A stretch of DNA of 64,000 nucleotides. Source: Desulfuromonadales bacterium. Lineage in GTDB: Bacteria > Desulfobacterota > Desulfuromonadia > Desulfuromonadales > Syntrophotaleaceae. The position numbers and the translations under genes were made by a program. The stretch is from positions 1 through 64,000 of the forward strand of contig JABXKU010000006.1 in NCBI GenBank assembly GCA_013619105.1, written 5' to 3'. The notes beneath the pieces were generated by a model. The model saw only the letters and a list, made by a program, of their open reading frames with translations. It searched no databases and was not told the origin of the DNA. How positions within the stretch are numbered: the first letter of the stretch is position 1; every line of letters begins with the position of its first letter. Of the stretch, positions 38,012-46,754 are shown piece after piece.

Positions 38012-39035
38012 GATCTGCATCCGCTGCAATGGCGGCCGGCGTTGCCAGGCCGAAGTGCTCAAAGAGTTTTTGTTCGATAATCAGGCCCATGTCGGGGTGT
38101 TCACGCAGAAACTGCTTAGCGTTTTCTCGACCCTGACCGATGCGCTCGCCTTCAAAGGAATACCAGGCGCCGCTCTTATCAATAATGTCGTGGGCGGCGC
38201 CGAGGTCGACCAGGTCTCCCTCGCGGGAGATGCCTTCTCCGTACATGATGTCGAATTCGGCCTCCTTAAAGGGAGGCGCGACCTTGTTCTTGACCACTTT
38301 GACCCGGGTACGGTTGCCGATCACATCCTGGCCCTGTTTGAGGGCGGCGATACGGCGGATGTCCATGCGTATTGACGAATAAAACTTGAGGGCGTTGCCG
38401 CCAGTGGTGGTTTCCGGGTTGCCGAACATGACGCCGATTTTCATGCGGATCTGATTAATAAAGATCAGACTGCAGTTCGATTTGCTGATGGTTCCGGTCA
38501 GTTTCCGCAGAGCCTGGGACATGAGTCGTGCCTGCAAACCCATATGAGAGTCACCCATCTCTCCTTCGATTTCGGCCCGCGGCACCAGGGCCGCAACGGA
38601 GTCGACTACCAGCACGTCGATAGCGCCACTGCGCACCAAGACCTCGGTAATTTCAAGAGCCTGTTCGCCGGTGTCGGGTTGGGAGACCAGCAGGTCGTCG
38701 GTCTTGACGCCCAGTTTGCGAGCGTAGCTGATGTCCAAGGCGTGCTCGGCATCTACAAAGGCAGCGATGCCTCCTTTTTTTTGGGCTTCAGCGACAATAT
38801 GCAGGGCCAAGGTCGTCTTGCCCGAGGATTCAGGACCATAGATTTCGGTAATGCGGCCGCGGGGGATGCCGCCGACGCCGAGGGCCAAATCGATGCTCAG
38901 GGCCCCGGTGGGGATGACCTCGATGTCGGGCATGGCGCAGTCTTCGCCGAGGCGCATGATGCTGCCCTTGCCGAACTGTTTTTCAATCTGGCTCATGGCC
39001 AGGTCGATGGCGCGATCGCGGTTATTGTCGCTCAT
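37998..39035 (-). CDS. recA: recombinase RecA
   Basis: This 345-residue protein has [17 protein letters not shown] at the start, Walker [11 protein letters not shown] near residue 67, [20 protein letters not shown] and the DNA-binding loop-2 region [25 protein letters not shown]. The C-terminus is less acidic than in E. coli. It catalyses strand exchange and LexA co-cleavage. AAAGGA precedes the ATG. It follows thpR by 33 bp and overlaps pilT by 14 bp, so it is in a long operon; no LexA box was identified with confidence. Confidence 0.98.
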   Translation of the reverse strand: MSDNNRDRAIDLAMSQIEKQFGKGSIMRLGEDCAMPDIEVIPTGALSIDLALGVGGIPRGRITEIYGPESSGKTTLALHIVAEAQKKGGIAAFVDAEHALDISYARKLGVKTDDLLVSQPDTGEQALEITEVLVRSGAIDVLVVDSVAALVPRAEIEGEMGDSHMGLQARLMSQALRKLTGTISKSNCSLIFINQIRMKIGVMFGNPETTTGGNALKFYSSIRMDIRRIAALKQGQDVIGNRTRVKVVKNKVAPPFKEAEFDIMYGEGISREGDLVDLGAAHDIIDKSGAWYSFEGERIGQGRENAKQFLREHPDMGLIIEQKLFEHFGLATPAAIAADADHGTK

Positions 39036-39068
39036 ATGGTTGAAATCCTTTGGTGGTTAAAGGTCGCT

Positions 39069-39647
39069 TTAGGGTTGTGATCCGGAAAGCTGCACCGTGT
39101 ATCGAGGCCGATGCCGAGCGCCTCGGGGGCCGAGTCGACTTTCATAGAGAACCAGTTGTTCGAGCTGAGTACTAGCGTAGTACCGGTCACTAAAGGAATC
39201 GAGTATTCGCTCGGCGCAGGGAACGATCTTTCGGCTGCGGCCGAGGGTTAGATGGGGCACAAAGGGTCTCACGTCAATCGGTAGCTGCAGGATGTCCAGC
39301 TCGGCCTTTACGGCTCGACGTAGCTGATTCAAGGTGTTGCCGCCGTCAAGACCTAGCCAGACCACCCGTGGTCTGTGGCAGGAAGGAAAGGCACCGAGCC
39401 CGGAAAATGTTGCTGTGACAGGAGGCTGTAAACCACCTATCGATAGCATAGAAGTGCCGAGCTTTTCAAGGGAATCTTCTGCAATATCACCGAGGAAGGC
39501 CAGGGTCAAATGGATTGTTGCCGGCTTCATCCAACGTATTCCCGGTAGGGCTGTTGCCAGTTCCTGTTGCAGCTTGGCAATGATCCGCAGGGTGGCTTCT
39601 GGCAGGGGCAGTGCGATAAAGGCACGTAGCTTGGTCATGGTCGGCAT
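39069..39647 (-). CDS. thpR: RNA 2',3'-cyclic phosphodiesterase
   Basis: This 192-residue protein of the 2H phosphoesterase superfamily has the two HxTx motifs, HLTLAFLGD near residue 46 and HLTLGRSRK near 130. RAFIALPLPEATL is the usual N-terminus. It hydrolyses 2',3'-cyclic phosphates and can ligate tRNA halves in vitro. The ATG at 39647 follows GGAG at good spacing. It sits between cinA and recA, as in many genomes. Confidence 0.92.
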   Translation of the reverse strand: MPTMTKLRAFIALPLPEATLRIIAKLQQELATALPGIRWMKPATIHLTLAFLGDIAEDSLEKLGTSMLSIGGLQPPVTATFSGLGAFPSCHRPRVVWLGLDGGNTLNQLRRAVKAELDILQLPIDVRPFVPHLTLGRSRKIVPCAERILDSFSDRYYASTQLEQLVLYESRLGPRGARHRPRYTVQLSGSQP

Positions 39648-39663
39648 TAACTCGCTCCGCTGC

Positions 39664-40902
39664 TCATAGCCGGTCGCTCAGGTAGCGGCGCACCCATTCT
39701 AGTGCCATGCAGCTGGCCATGCGGCGAATTTTTTCTCGATCGCCGTTGAAACGGTAGCCCTTTACCTTCTCCGTTTGGCCGTCGCAGAGAGCGAGAAACA
39801 CTGTGCCGACCGGTTTTTGCGGTGTGCCGCCATCGGGGCCGGCAATGCCGGTGATGGATAGGCCCAAATCGCTGCCGGCTGCGGAGCGAATGCCTTGCGC
39901 CATGGCTAGGGCGCATGCTTCGCTGACCGCACCGGGGTTTTGCAAAATCGCGGGGGACACCTGTAGCCACTCGTGTTTGGCCGTATTGGAGTAGGTCACT
40001 GCACCCCGTTCGAAAAAGGCCGAGGCGCCGGGCAGTTCGGTAAGCATGCGGGAGACCTCTCCGCCGGTACACGATTCGGCCAGAGCAATGGTCAATCCCG
40101 CATCGGTGAGCATGCGTCCGACATTGCCGGGCAGGGTCTCCTGGCCGGTGGCAAAAACATAGGGTTCCAGCAGCTGGCGAGCTTGTAGCTCGGCCCGGTC
40201 GAGCAGGCTGTCGGCATCTTCGCCGCTGGCCCGGAGCTTGACATGGACGAAGGGGAAATCAACGCCGAAGGCCAAGGCGACTCCTGCAGGCAGGATCTGG
40301 GCGTCGAACAATTCTTCGACTCGTGGCTCCGAAAGGCCGAACACCTTGAGGATGCGCTCCTGCAGGGGAGTGCTGCCGCCGCTGCGTTGTTGCATTCGGG
40401 GCAGTACCTGCTGTTCGAGCATGTCGACCATTTCCTTGGGTACTCCCGGCAGAAAAAATAGATCGCAGTTCTGCTGATGCAGGGTGAAGCCGGGGGCGGT
40501 GCCCAGGCGATTGCCGAGGATGGTCGATTTGAACGGTAGTAGCGCCTGCTTTTCGTTGCGGGGATTCATCTCCATGTTGCGGTGGGTAAAAAAAGAGCGA
40601 ATCTGGGCTAGGGCTTCATCGTTGAGAACCAGACGTCGATCGAAGGCTCGGGCGGCGATCCGCGCGGTCAGATCGTCTTCGGTGGGGCCGAGGCCGCCGG
40701 TGACGATGACCACTTCCCTTCGATTGGCCAGGTCACATAGGCCTCTTTCGATCTCTTCCTCCACATCGCCCACCACTCGGGATTCCCGTATGATATAGCC
40801 TTGAGCGCCAAGGATGTTGGCGATACGTGAGGTGTTAGTGTCGGCCATTTCGCCGTTGATTAGTTCATCGCCGGTGGCCAGTACCGCAATATTGAGACTC
40901 AT
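39664..40902 (-). CDS. cinA: CinA-like competence/damage-inducible protein
   Basis: This 412-residue two-domain protein has an N-terminal MoCF/COG1058 domain (IAVLATGDELINGEMADTN; VIVTGGLGPTEDDLT) and a C-terminal CinA/PncC-type NMN deamidase domain (LAESCTGGEVSRMLTELPGAS; GITGIAGPDGGTPQKPVGTV). The family is linked to pyridine nucleotide recycling. The ATG at 40902 overlaps the pgpA stop (ATGA). It precedes thpR-recA, the common cinA-recA arrangement. Confidence 0.93.
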   Translation of the reverse strand: MSLNIAVLATGDELINGEMADTNTSRIANILGAQGYIIRESRVVGDVEEEIERGLCDLANRREVVIVTGGLGPTEDDLTARIAARAFDRRLVLNDEALAQIRSFFTHRNMEMNPRNEKQALLPFKSTILGNRLGTAPGFTLHQQNCDLFFLPGVPKEMVDMLEQQVLPRMQQRSGGSTPLQERILKVFGLSEPRVEELFDAQILPAGVALAFGVDFPFVHVKLRASGEDADSLLDRAELQARQLLEPYVFATGQETLPGNVGRMLTDAGLTIALAESCTGGEVSRMLTELPGASAFFERGAVTYSNTAKHEWLQVSPAILQNPGAVSEACALAMAQGIRSAAGSDLGLSITGIAGPDGGTPQKPVGTVFLALCDGQTEKVKGYRFNGDREKIRRMASCMALEWVRRYLSDRL

Positions 40903-41372
40903 GCTCGGCCCTCCAGAAAAAATGTCCAAAGAAACAGGCCAAGGCGCAAGGCCAGAGCACCGTAGAGGCCGGCAACCACATCGTCCAAAACGACACCGTA
41001 GCCGTTTTTCATGCGCCTGTCGAACCAGGAGGCCGGTGCTGGTTTAACGATGTCGAAGATGCGGAATAGAACGAAGCCGAGCAAGGCATTGGTCCAAGAA
41101 AAGGGTAGCAGGGCCACTGTAACCAGGTAACCGACCAACTCATCGATGACAATGCGGCCATCATCGGCCTCACCATAGATGTGGCCGGCCGCTCCGGCCA
41201 CCCAGAAGGAGAGGCAGAGCAGGGCGCACCAGGTAAGAATATAGAGGGGCGCCGGCAGGGTCGCCATCAGGTAAAAAGCCGGTATTCCGGCCAGAGTGCC
41301 GACGGTGCCGGAGGCGATGGGGCTGTAGCCGAGTCCGGCATTGCTCGCCAGACAGAGGACGAAGCGGCGCAT
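40899..41372 (-). CDS. pgpA: phosphatidylglycerophosphatase A
   Basis: The 157-residue integral membrane enzyme dephosphorylates PGP to phosphatidylglycerol. GSGTVGTLAGIP-type sequence (SPIASGTVGTLAGIPAF) and the conserved IVIDELVGYLV with catalytic acidic residues are seen, followed by RIFDIVKPAPASWFD and GYGVVLDDVVAG. It has about four helices. AAGGAG precedes the ATG. It is the first gene of the pgpA-cinA-thpR-recA-pilT-recX-alaS run. Confidence 0.94.
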   Translation of the reverse strand: MRRFVLCLASNAGLGYSPIASGTVGTLAGIPAFYLMATLPAPLYILTWCALLCLSFWVAGAAGHIYGEADDGRIVIDELVGYLVTVALLPFSWTNALLGFVLFRIFDIVKPAPASWFDRRMKNGYGVVLDDVVAGLYGALALRLGLFLWTFFLEGRA

Positions 41373-41552
41373 GGTAGCTCCTTAGGTGTCAAATAAAGGG
41401 GGATGGCCGAGGCCGGTGGGCCATCGGCTTGCAGGCCTAACAAGATAGCAACTCAGGTAGGGAAAATCAAAGGGGAAATGTCCTGGGAAAAGCGGTGTTG
41501 CAAGGGCTGGCGGGAAGCCGAGGGGCTTTCCGCCAGGATAATTAAGCAAAAG

Positions 41553-42437
41553 TTAAGGGTGCATGGCTGGACCGATGGGCCAAACCGGGTAGAAGAAGGG
41601 AAAACCGCCCGTTTGGTCTTTGCCGAAGTGAGCCATAAAGTTCTGCATTTCAGGTGACAGGATAAAGTCGGCCAGAGCCTTGGCGCCTGCATGGTTGATA
41701 TTAGGGTGGCGAGCCGGATTGGCTTCCATGAGGATGTAGGGGCGGCGCATGGTAGGGTCTTGGTCGACTAGAATCTGTGCTTTGCCAAAGGGATGCTTTT
41801 CCAACACAGAGGGCATGCGGCCAAAGATAAAATAGGCCTCTTTGTTTGCGCTAAAGAGCGGAATGTCTCCAGCGTAGGGAGCTTCGTCCTGGATAAACCA
41901 AGACCCGATCGGGCGGGTTTTTGCCCGTTTCCACAGGGTGTGGCCGACTTCGCGGGGTCCGTTGCTGTTAACGTCGACAAAGGTGCTTTTTGTGGCAGCG
42001 ATGCGCTTCAGGGCTTCGGCTCCGTCCTTGAGGCCGCGAATACCGGCCGGGTCGGATTCCGGACCGTAAATAACTAAATCGTTGCGGGCGCAAGGGCGCA
42101 TGTTGATGCCGTGACCGTCAGCCACCAGGTCGGTGGTGATGTCGCCAGCATGCATGACTAAGAAGTCCGCTTCGCCACTGCGAAAGGCTTCCGAAATTGT
42201 TGGCCGAGGGCCGGTGGCGACCAAATCGACCCGATAGTCGGTCTTGTCTTCGAAGCGTTGCACGACCACGTCCCACAAGCCGGTTATGGTCATACCGCCA
42301 ATAACGCAGGCTCGTACTGTGCTTTCCTTGATTTCTGGTTTGGCTGGCACGGCAGCTATAGCCGTTTGGGCCACTAACAGGCAGCCGAGCAGTACAGTAA
42401 AAAGGCAGCGGGCTGGGCCGATGATCTTTGATTGCAT
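41553..42437 (-). CDS. TupA-like periplasmic oxyanion (tungstate/molybdate-type) binding protein
   Basis: The protein is 294 residues with a signal peptide (CLFTVLLGCLLVAQTAIAA). The mature part resembles the TupA/PBP group: MTITGLWDVVVQRFEDKTDYRVDLVATG, then GEADFLVMHAGD and RNDLVIYGPESDPAGIRGL. That group binds tungstate, but distant members bind other anions and the usual TTTS start is altered to GGMTITG, so the ligand is not certain. No permease or ATPase lies beside it. It is divergent from a TonB-dependent receptor that has a ModE-like operator. GGAGGAG precedes the ATG. Confidence 0.7.
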   Translation of the reverse strand: MQSKIIGPARCLFTVLLGCLLVAQTAIAAVPAKPEIKESTVRACVIGGMTITGLWDVVVQRFEDKTDYRVDLVATGPRPTISEAFRSGEADFLVMHAGDITTDLVADGHGINMRPCARNDLVIYGPESDPAGIRGLKDGAEALKRIAATKSTFVDVNSNGPREVGHTLWKRAKTRPIGSWFIQDEAPYAGDIPLFSANKEAYFIFGRMPSVLEKHPFGKAQILVDQDPTMRRPYILMEANPARHPNINHAGAKALADFILSPEMQNFMAHFGKDQTGGFPFFYPVWPIGPAMHP

Positions 42438-42618
42438 GGAACTCCTCCATATCTAAATTTGTTGAGCCAATGATTAAAGTATAACGGTTTATGGCAAGGG
42501 AGTGTTTTTTGCGTTGAGTTAAAAATGAGATGGGGAAGTGCTGGTGAGCACCAAGTAAAGGAGTTGCAATAAAAAATCACAATAATTGCAGTAGCTTAAG
42601 TTTCGTTGTATTCGTTTC

Positions 42619-42647
42619 TTGACAACGATTGCTGGTGCCCTTATATT
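42619..42647 (+). promoter_or_regulatory. promoter of the TonB-dependent receptor gene
   Basis: TTGACA at 42619-42624, a 17-bp spacer and TATATT at 42642-42647 make a near-consensus sigma70 promoter, about 80 bp upstream of the ATG at 42730. The -10 is covered by a palindrome (next entry). The 292-bp divergent spacer shows no gene. Confidence 0.85.
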
Positions 42648-42662
42648 CCCATGGTTATAACG
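42639..42662. promoter_or_regulatory. ModE-like operator overlapping the -10 box (site 1)
   Basis: A 24-bp site reads CCTTATATT, six mostly CCCATGG-type bases, then ATAACG. TTAT and ATAA half-sites pair around the centre. The length and half-sites match my memory of the E. coli modA ModE operator (CGTTATATT...ATAACG). It differs from site 2 (48053) at only three positions. Overlap with the -10 predicts repression. Confidence 0.7.
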
Positions 42663-42729
42663 AGAGGTCGTTTTAATCTTGACGAACTTTGTGTGATTTT
42701 ATTTTTTTGAATGATGAAAAGGAGGGTGT

Positions 42730-44682
42730 ATGAAATACCAATTTATTGCGGTCCTGGCTGCAATAGCAATGATGAGTGGAACGGTCGGTCTGGCAACGGC
42801 TGCCGATGACGGCGTGTTTCGCCTCGGTGAGGTCGTGGTTTCCGGTGAAAAAACGGGGGTCGAAGCGATCGGTACTACTCACAAGGTAACTGCCGCGGAT
42901 ATCGAAAAACGCGGCGCACGTAGCCTCAACGAGGCTATCAATATGCTGCCTGGTGTGCAGGTTCGCACCGCTGCCGACGGAGCCCCGCGTATTGATATGC
43001 GCGGTTTTCGCACCCGCCACGTCAAGCTGCTGCTCAACGGCACCCCATTTCACGGAACCAATGATGGCCAGTTCGATCCGGCTCTGATTTCGGTCGAGAA
43101 TATTGCTGAGATTGTCGTTACCACCGGCGGTGGTTCCGAGCTTTACGGCTCGGGCGGCAACGCCGGGGTCATCAACATTATCACTAAGAAAGGCACCAAG
43201 GGCGCACACGGTTCCGTCGGTACCGAGCTTTCTGAAGTCGATGCTAGCCTGCTGCGGGCCACTGGTTCTTACGGTACGGAAAAATTCGACATGTTCGTCA
43301 GTGCCAGCTACTACGAGCGGGAGGCCTATCGGCTTTCCAATCACTACGGCGAGGAAGAATTTGAAGGCGGTGACGAGCGGGAAAATAGCGACCGTGATCG
43401 TAAAAACCTTTTCGCTAACCTCGGCTATCAACCGACCGACGCCACCCTGCTCGGCCTGACCTTTAGCTACCTCAAGGGCGAGCGCGGCAAGATGCCGAGT
43501 GCTCTAGAGGGTTACAATAAGAAGAAAAAATCGGGCGACACTTTTGCTAAAACGATAAAATATCAACGGCAGGAAGACGAAGAATTAAACGTTCAGTTGG
43601 CTGCTAGTCACAACTTTGCAGGTCCCCTGAGCGTCAAGGGCTGGGCTTATTTCAATACCCTTGATTCGGATGAAAAAGAGTACGATGAAACTTACACCAC
43701 ACTTAACAGGGGTAAGAGTGTTTATTCTGAAACAGAGATATCCGGTGCCAACCTGCAGCTAGCCTACGATCTGCAGGATAACGGCCGGGCGACTCTCGGC
43801 TTGATGGTGGAAGACGATGATTACGAAGCTGAAGATGGTGATGGTGTAAAGCTTGACAGCGGAGATTTTCAGCTCTACTCGGCAAGTCTTGAATACGAAG
43901 TTGCTCCTCTTGACAAGCTCGGTGTGGTTCTCGGTGCGGGCGCTCATTGGCAGGATCGTGAAAGCGACACCGAACAAGACTTCTCCTACCTCGTCGGCCT
44001 GACTTACGACCTTTTTGATGGAACCCGTCTCAAGGCTTCCCACGCTCGCAAAGTGCGATTCCCTACTCTTCGTGACCTTTACGACACTGAAGATGGCACA
44101 ATAAATGATGATTTGACTGCTGAGACTACTTGGCACTATGAGGCTGGTATCGAGCAGGTGCTGCCTGCCAAGACCCTTTTGTCTTTGACGGGTTTTTATA
44201 TCGACATCGAAGACTACATTGAAAAAGACGCTGATGATGTACGCCGGAACTACGAAGAATACGAGTTCTACGGCGTGGAAGTTGCTGCAGAGAATCGTTA
44301 TTTTGATCGGTTGTTTCTGCGTGCTAGCTATTCCTACATGAGTGCAGAGGACAAATCGAGCGATACCGAAAGGGACGAGCTTCAGTACCGGCCCGAGCAC
44401 AAGGTCACTCTCGAATCGACCTGTAATCTGCTCTGGGGTATGACCGCTTATGCTGGTGCGCAATACATTGCCAATAGCTACCATTATAACTATGACGAAA
44501 CCGAGCAGGACGAGTTGTCGGATATTTTCCTGGTCGACTTCAAGCTCAATAAGTCGGCTGCCAACGGCGCTATCGATCTCTACCTGGGCATCGACAACGT
44601 CTTTGACGAAGATTACGAGCAGAGCTACGGCTTTCCACTGGCTGGCCGTACCTTCTACGGCGGCGCGACCTGGAAGTTCTGA
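42730..44682 (+). CDS. TonB-dependent outer-membrane receptor
   Basis: This 650-residue protein has a signal peptide (to about residue 25, GLATAAD), a TonB-box-like segment (GEVVVSG), a plug domain (about 40-155: RSLNEAINMLPGVQVRTAADG; RIDMRGFRTRHVKLLLNG; GSELYGSGGNAGVINIITKKG) and a long beta-barrel with many acidic loops, ending in Phe (GATWKF). The fold is clear; the ligand is not. Many vitamin/siderophore receptors look alike. Its promoter carries a ModE-like box shared with the ECF-type operon, and ExbB-ExbD-TonB lie downstream of that operon, so I infer molybdate, tungstate or a metal complex as substrate. GGAGG precedes the ATG. Confidence 0.9.
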   Translation: MKYQFIAVLAAIAMMSGTVGLATAADDGVFRLGEVVVSGEKTGVEAIGTTHKVTAADIEKRGARSLNEAINMLPGVQVRTAADGAPRIDMRGFRTRHVKLLLNGTPFHGTNDGQFDPALISVENIAEIVVTTGGGSELYGSGGNAGVINIITKKGTKGAHGSVGTELSEVDASLLRATGSYGTEKFDMFVSASYYEREAYRLSNHYGEEEFEGGDERENSDRDRKNLFANLGYQPTDATLLGLTFSYLKGERGKMPSALEGYNKKKKSGDTFAKTIKYQRQEDEELNVQLAASHNFAGPLSVKGWAYFNTLDSDEKEYDETYTTLNRGKSVYSETEISGANLQLAYDLQDNGRATLGLMVEDDDYEAEDGDGVKLDSGDFQLYSASLEYEVAPLDKLGVVLGAGAHWQDRESDTEQDFSYLVGLTYDLFDGTRLKASHARKVRFPTLRDLYDTEDGTINDDLTAETTWHYEAGIEQVLPAKTLLSLTGFYIDIEDYIEKDADDVRRNYEEYEFYGVEVAAENRYFDRLFLRASYSYMSAEDKSSDTERDELQYRPEHKVTLESTCNLLWGMTAYAGAQYIANSYHYNYDETEQDELSDIFLVDFKLNKSAANGAIDLYLGIDNVFDEDYEQSYGFPLAGRTFYGGATWKF

Positions 44683-44707
44683 TCTGATTTAAGACAGCTT
44701 AAGCAAT

Positions 44708-44751
44708 AAAGAAACGGCCGGTCCCGAAAGGGGGCGGCCGTTTCTTTGTTA
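44708..44751. terminator. bidirectional terminator between receptor gene and larC
   Basis: AAAGAAACGGCCG and CGGCCGTTTCTTT form a 13-bp stem with a GC-rich loop; T and A runs flank both sides. It suits the convergent TonB receptor and larC genes. Confidence 0.9.
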
Positions 44752-44789
44752 GTAACGATATTTCCGTGATAATAGCTTTTGAAGTGGAG

Positions 44790-45968
44790 TTATTTCTCTT
44801 TTGTTGCCCCGATAGCCCACTCCACCAGCCGGTAGACTTCGGGCAACGGCTGGCCACTCTCCGTCGCCAGTTGTCGGCAACTCTCAAATTCCGGAACCGT
44901 GCGCAGGTGTTGTTCACCTTCGTAGAAATGCTTGACCTGCACTTCCCCGAGACGGGTGACCGTAGTACCCGGTTCGCTGCGTAGCTTGTAGCGGCGAGAT
45001 TCTTGCCAACGGACCCCGGCAGCGCTGCTTTCCCGCATGATGATTCGCGCCAGTTGTTCGGATAGATGGGGTGGGGCGATAACGGTCAGGGCTAAGCCCG
45101 GACGGTTTTTTTTCATTTGCAAGGCGCTAAAACCAACATCAAAGGCACCCACGGCCAACAGTCTGTCCATCAGGGCTCCGAGCCATTCAGGGTTGGCATC
45201 GTCGAGGTGACTTTTGAGGATCACCACTCGGTCCTGGTCGAGCGGTTCTTCCACCGCTGCTTCACCCAGAAGGCCCCGCAGTAGGTTAGGTCGGTCGGCC
45301 AGTTCCCGTTCCCCGGCTCCATAACCGGTTTGCTCCAGGGTCATGGCTGGCATGCCGCCGAAGCAGGCGATTTCAGCGGCAATGGCGGCTCCGGTAGGGG
45401 TGACCAGTTCGACTCCGGCAAAGTCGTGGACTATCGGCAGGCCGCGAAGAATCTCTAGGGTGGCCGGGGCCGGCAGGGGGAAGTTACCGTGGGCGCAGCG
45501 TACCGTGCCGCGGGTCATCGGCAGGGGGGCGCAAACGACACGTGGATTACCCAGCAGGTGCAAGCCGATGGCAGCACCGACAATGTCCACGATGGAATCG
45601 AGAGCACCGACTTCGTGGAAGTGGACGGTTTCCAGAACCACGCCATGAATCTTGGCTTCCGCTTCGCCGATACGGCGAAAGATACGGCGCGCCAGCTCCT
45701 TGGGTGGAGTGGCCAGGGCACTGTCCGCCAGCATGCGGTCGATGCCGCTCCAGGTGCGGTGATGGTGTTGCTCTTCACAGAGCACGGTCAATTTGCTGCC
45801 GGTAATGGCTTGGCGCTGTACCTCTTCCAGTTTTAGGCGGTAGCCGTCAACGGGTAGTTTCCTTAATTCAGCTTCGAGATTGGCCAGAGATAGACCAAGG
45901 TCGAGCAGTAGACCGAGAAACATATCGCCAGAAATGCCGGAGAAGCTATCGAGGAACAGGGTTCTCAT
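44790..45968 (-). CDS. larC: nickel-pincer cofactor biosynthesis protein LarC
   Basis: The 392-residue protein has the LarC signature LFLDSFSGISGDMFLGLLLDLG at the N-terminus, a His-rich stretch EEQHHHRTW near residue 70, VHFHEVGALDSIVDIVGA and HGNFPLPAPATLEIL. The C-terminal LarC2-like half is continuous, unlike L. plantarum where the gene is split by a frameshift. LarC is a CTP-dependent nickel insertase completing the cofactor. Its ATG overlaps the larB stop (ATGA). The Ni-pincer enzyme itself (LarA type) is not in the window. Confidence 0.94.
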   Translation of the reverse strand: MRTLFLDSFSGISGDMFLGLLLDLGLSLANLEAELRKLPVDGYRLKLEEVQRQAITGSKLTVLCEEQHHHRTWSGIDRMLADSALATPPKELARRIFRRIGEAEAKIHGVVLETVHFHEVGALDSIVDIVGAAIGLHLLGNPRVVCAPLPMTRGTVRCAHGNFPLPAPATLEILRGLPIVHDFAGVELVTPTGAAIAAEIACFGGMPAMTLEQTGYGAGERELADRPNLLRGLLGEAAVEEPLDQDRVVILKSHLDDANPEWLGALMDRLLAVGAFDVGFSALQMKKNRPGLALTVIAPPHLSEQLARIIMRESSAAGVRWQESRRYKLRSEPGTTVTRLGEVQVKHFYEGEQHLRTVPEFESCRQLATESGQPLPEVYRLVEWAIGATKEK

Positions 45969-46723
45969 GATGGGTTCCGTCGGTTGATGCGGGCGGCGGC
46001 ACAGGCGGCCCCGAAGCCGTTGTCGATATTAACCACTGTCACACCGCTGGCGCAGGAATTCAGCATGCCGAGCAGAGCGGCGATGCCGCCGAAGCTGGCC
46101 CCGTAGCCGACCGAGGTCGGCACGGCGATGACCGGTGTTGCCACCAGGCCTCCGATCACCGAAGGCAGCGCCCCTTCCATGCCGGCCACTACGATTAAAA
46201 CCTCTGCGCTGCGAAGCAGTTCTAGCCGGTCGAACAGACGGTGAATGCCTGCTACGCCGACATCAACGAGCTCTTCCACTTCGTTGCCGAGCATTCGCGC
46301 GGTTACGGCAGCTTCTCGAGCTACGGGCAGGTCGGATGTGCCGGCGCAGACCACCAAGATCCTGCCTCGGCCCACGATCTCGATGGGGCTCTGCGCCAGG
46401 GAGAAGGTCCGCGCTTCGCTGTCATAACAGCCTTGAGGGAATTCGCTCAACAACTGTTCGGCTTTACTTTCATCGAGGCGGGTAACCAGCACGTTGCTTT
46501 TACGTCGAACCATAGCGCTGACGATGGTGATTATCTGTGCCGCCGTCTTGCTGGCGCCAAGAATTGTCTCCGGGGTGCCTTGACGCAGCTGCCGGTGGTG
46601 GTCGAGGCAAGCAATGCCCAGGTTCTCGTAGGGCAGGGTGGCCAGTCTCTGCATGACGTCTTCAACGGAGAGCTGGCGGTTGCTGAGGTCTTCTAGTATT
46701 TTTTTTAACTCTTTTGGATTCAT
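45965..46723 (-). CDS. larB: pyridinium-3,5-biscarboxylic acid mononucleotide synthase LarB
   Basis: The 252-residue protein has an N-terminal helical region (LKKILEDLSNRQLSVEDVM) and a PurE/AIR-carboxylase-like C-terminal domain with CAGTSDLPVAREAAVTA, DVGVAGIHRLFDRL, VAGMEGALPSVIGGLV and PTSVGYGASFGG. LarB carboxylates and cleaves nicotinic acid adenine dinucleotide to start the Ni-pincer cofactor. The ATG at 46723 begins the conserved part; the ORF-track extension to 46771 does not. It is 32 bp after the DRTGG protein gene. Confidence 0.94.
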   Translation of the reverse strand: MNPKELKKILEDLSNRQLSVEDVMQRLATLPYENLGIACLDHHRQLRQGTPETILGASKTAAQIITIVSAMVRRKSNVLVTRLDESKAEQLLSEFPQGCYDSEARTFSLAQSPIEIVGRGRILVVCAGTSDLPVAREAAVTARMLGNEVEELVDVGVAGIHRLFDRLELLRSAEVLIVVAGMEGALPSVIGGLVATPVIAVPTSVGYGASFGGIAALLGMLNSCASGVTVVNIDNGFGAACAAARINRRNPS

Positions 46724-46754
46724 GGATGCTCGAGTGTGGGCGGCAAGTGGACGA

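Noticed and set aside
42673-44484. Minus-strand ORFs of 252 and 241 residues opposite the TonB receptor gene
   Set aside because: The plus-strand receptor has signal peptide, plug and barrel features over its whole length; the antisense frames have none.
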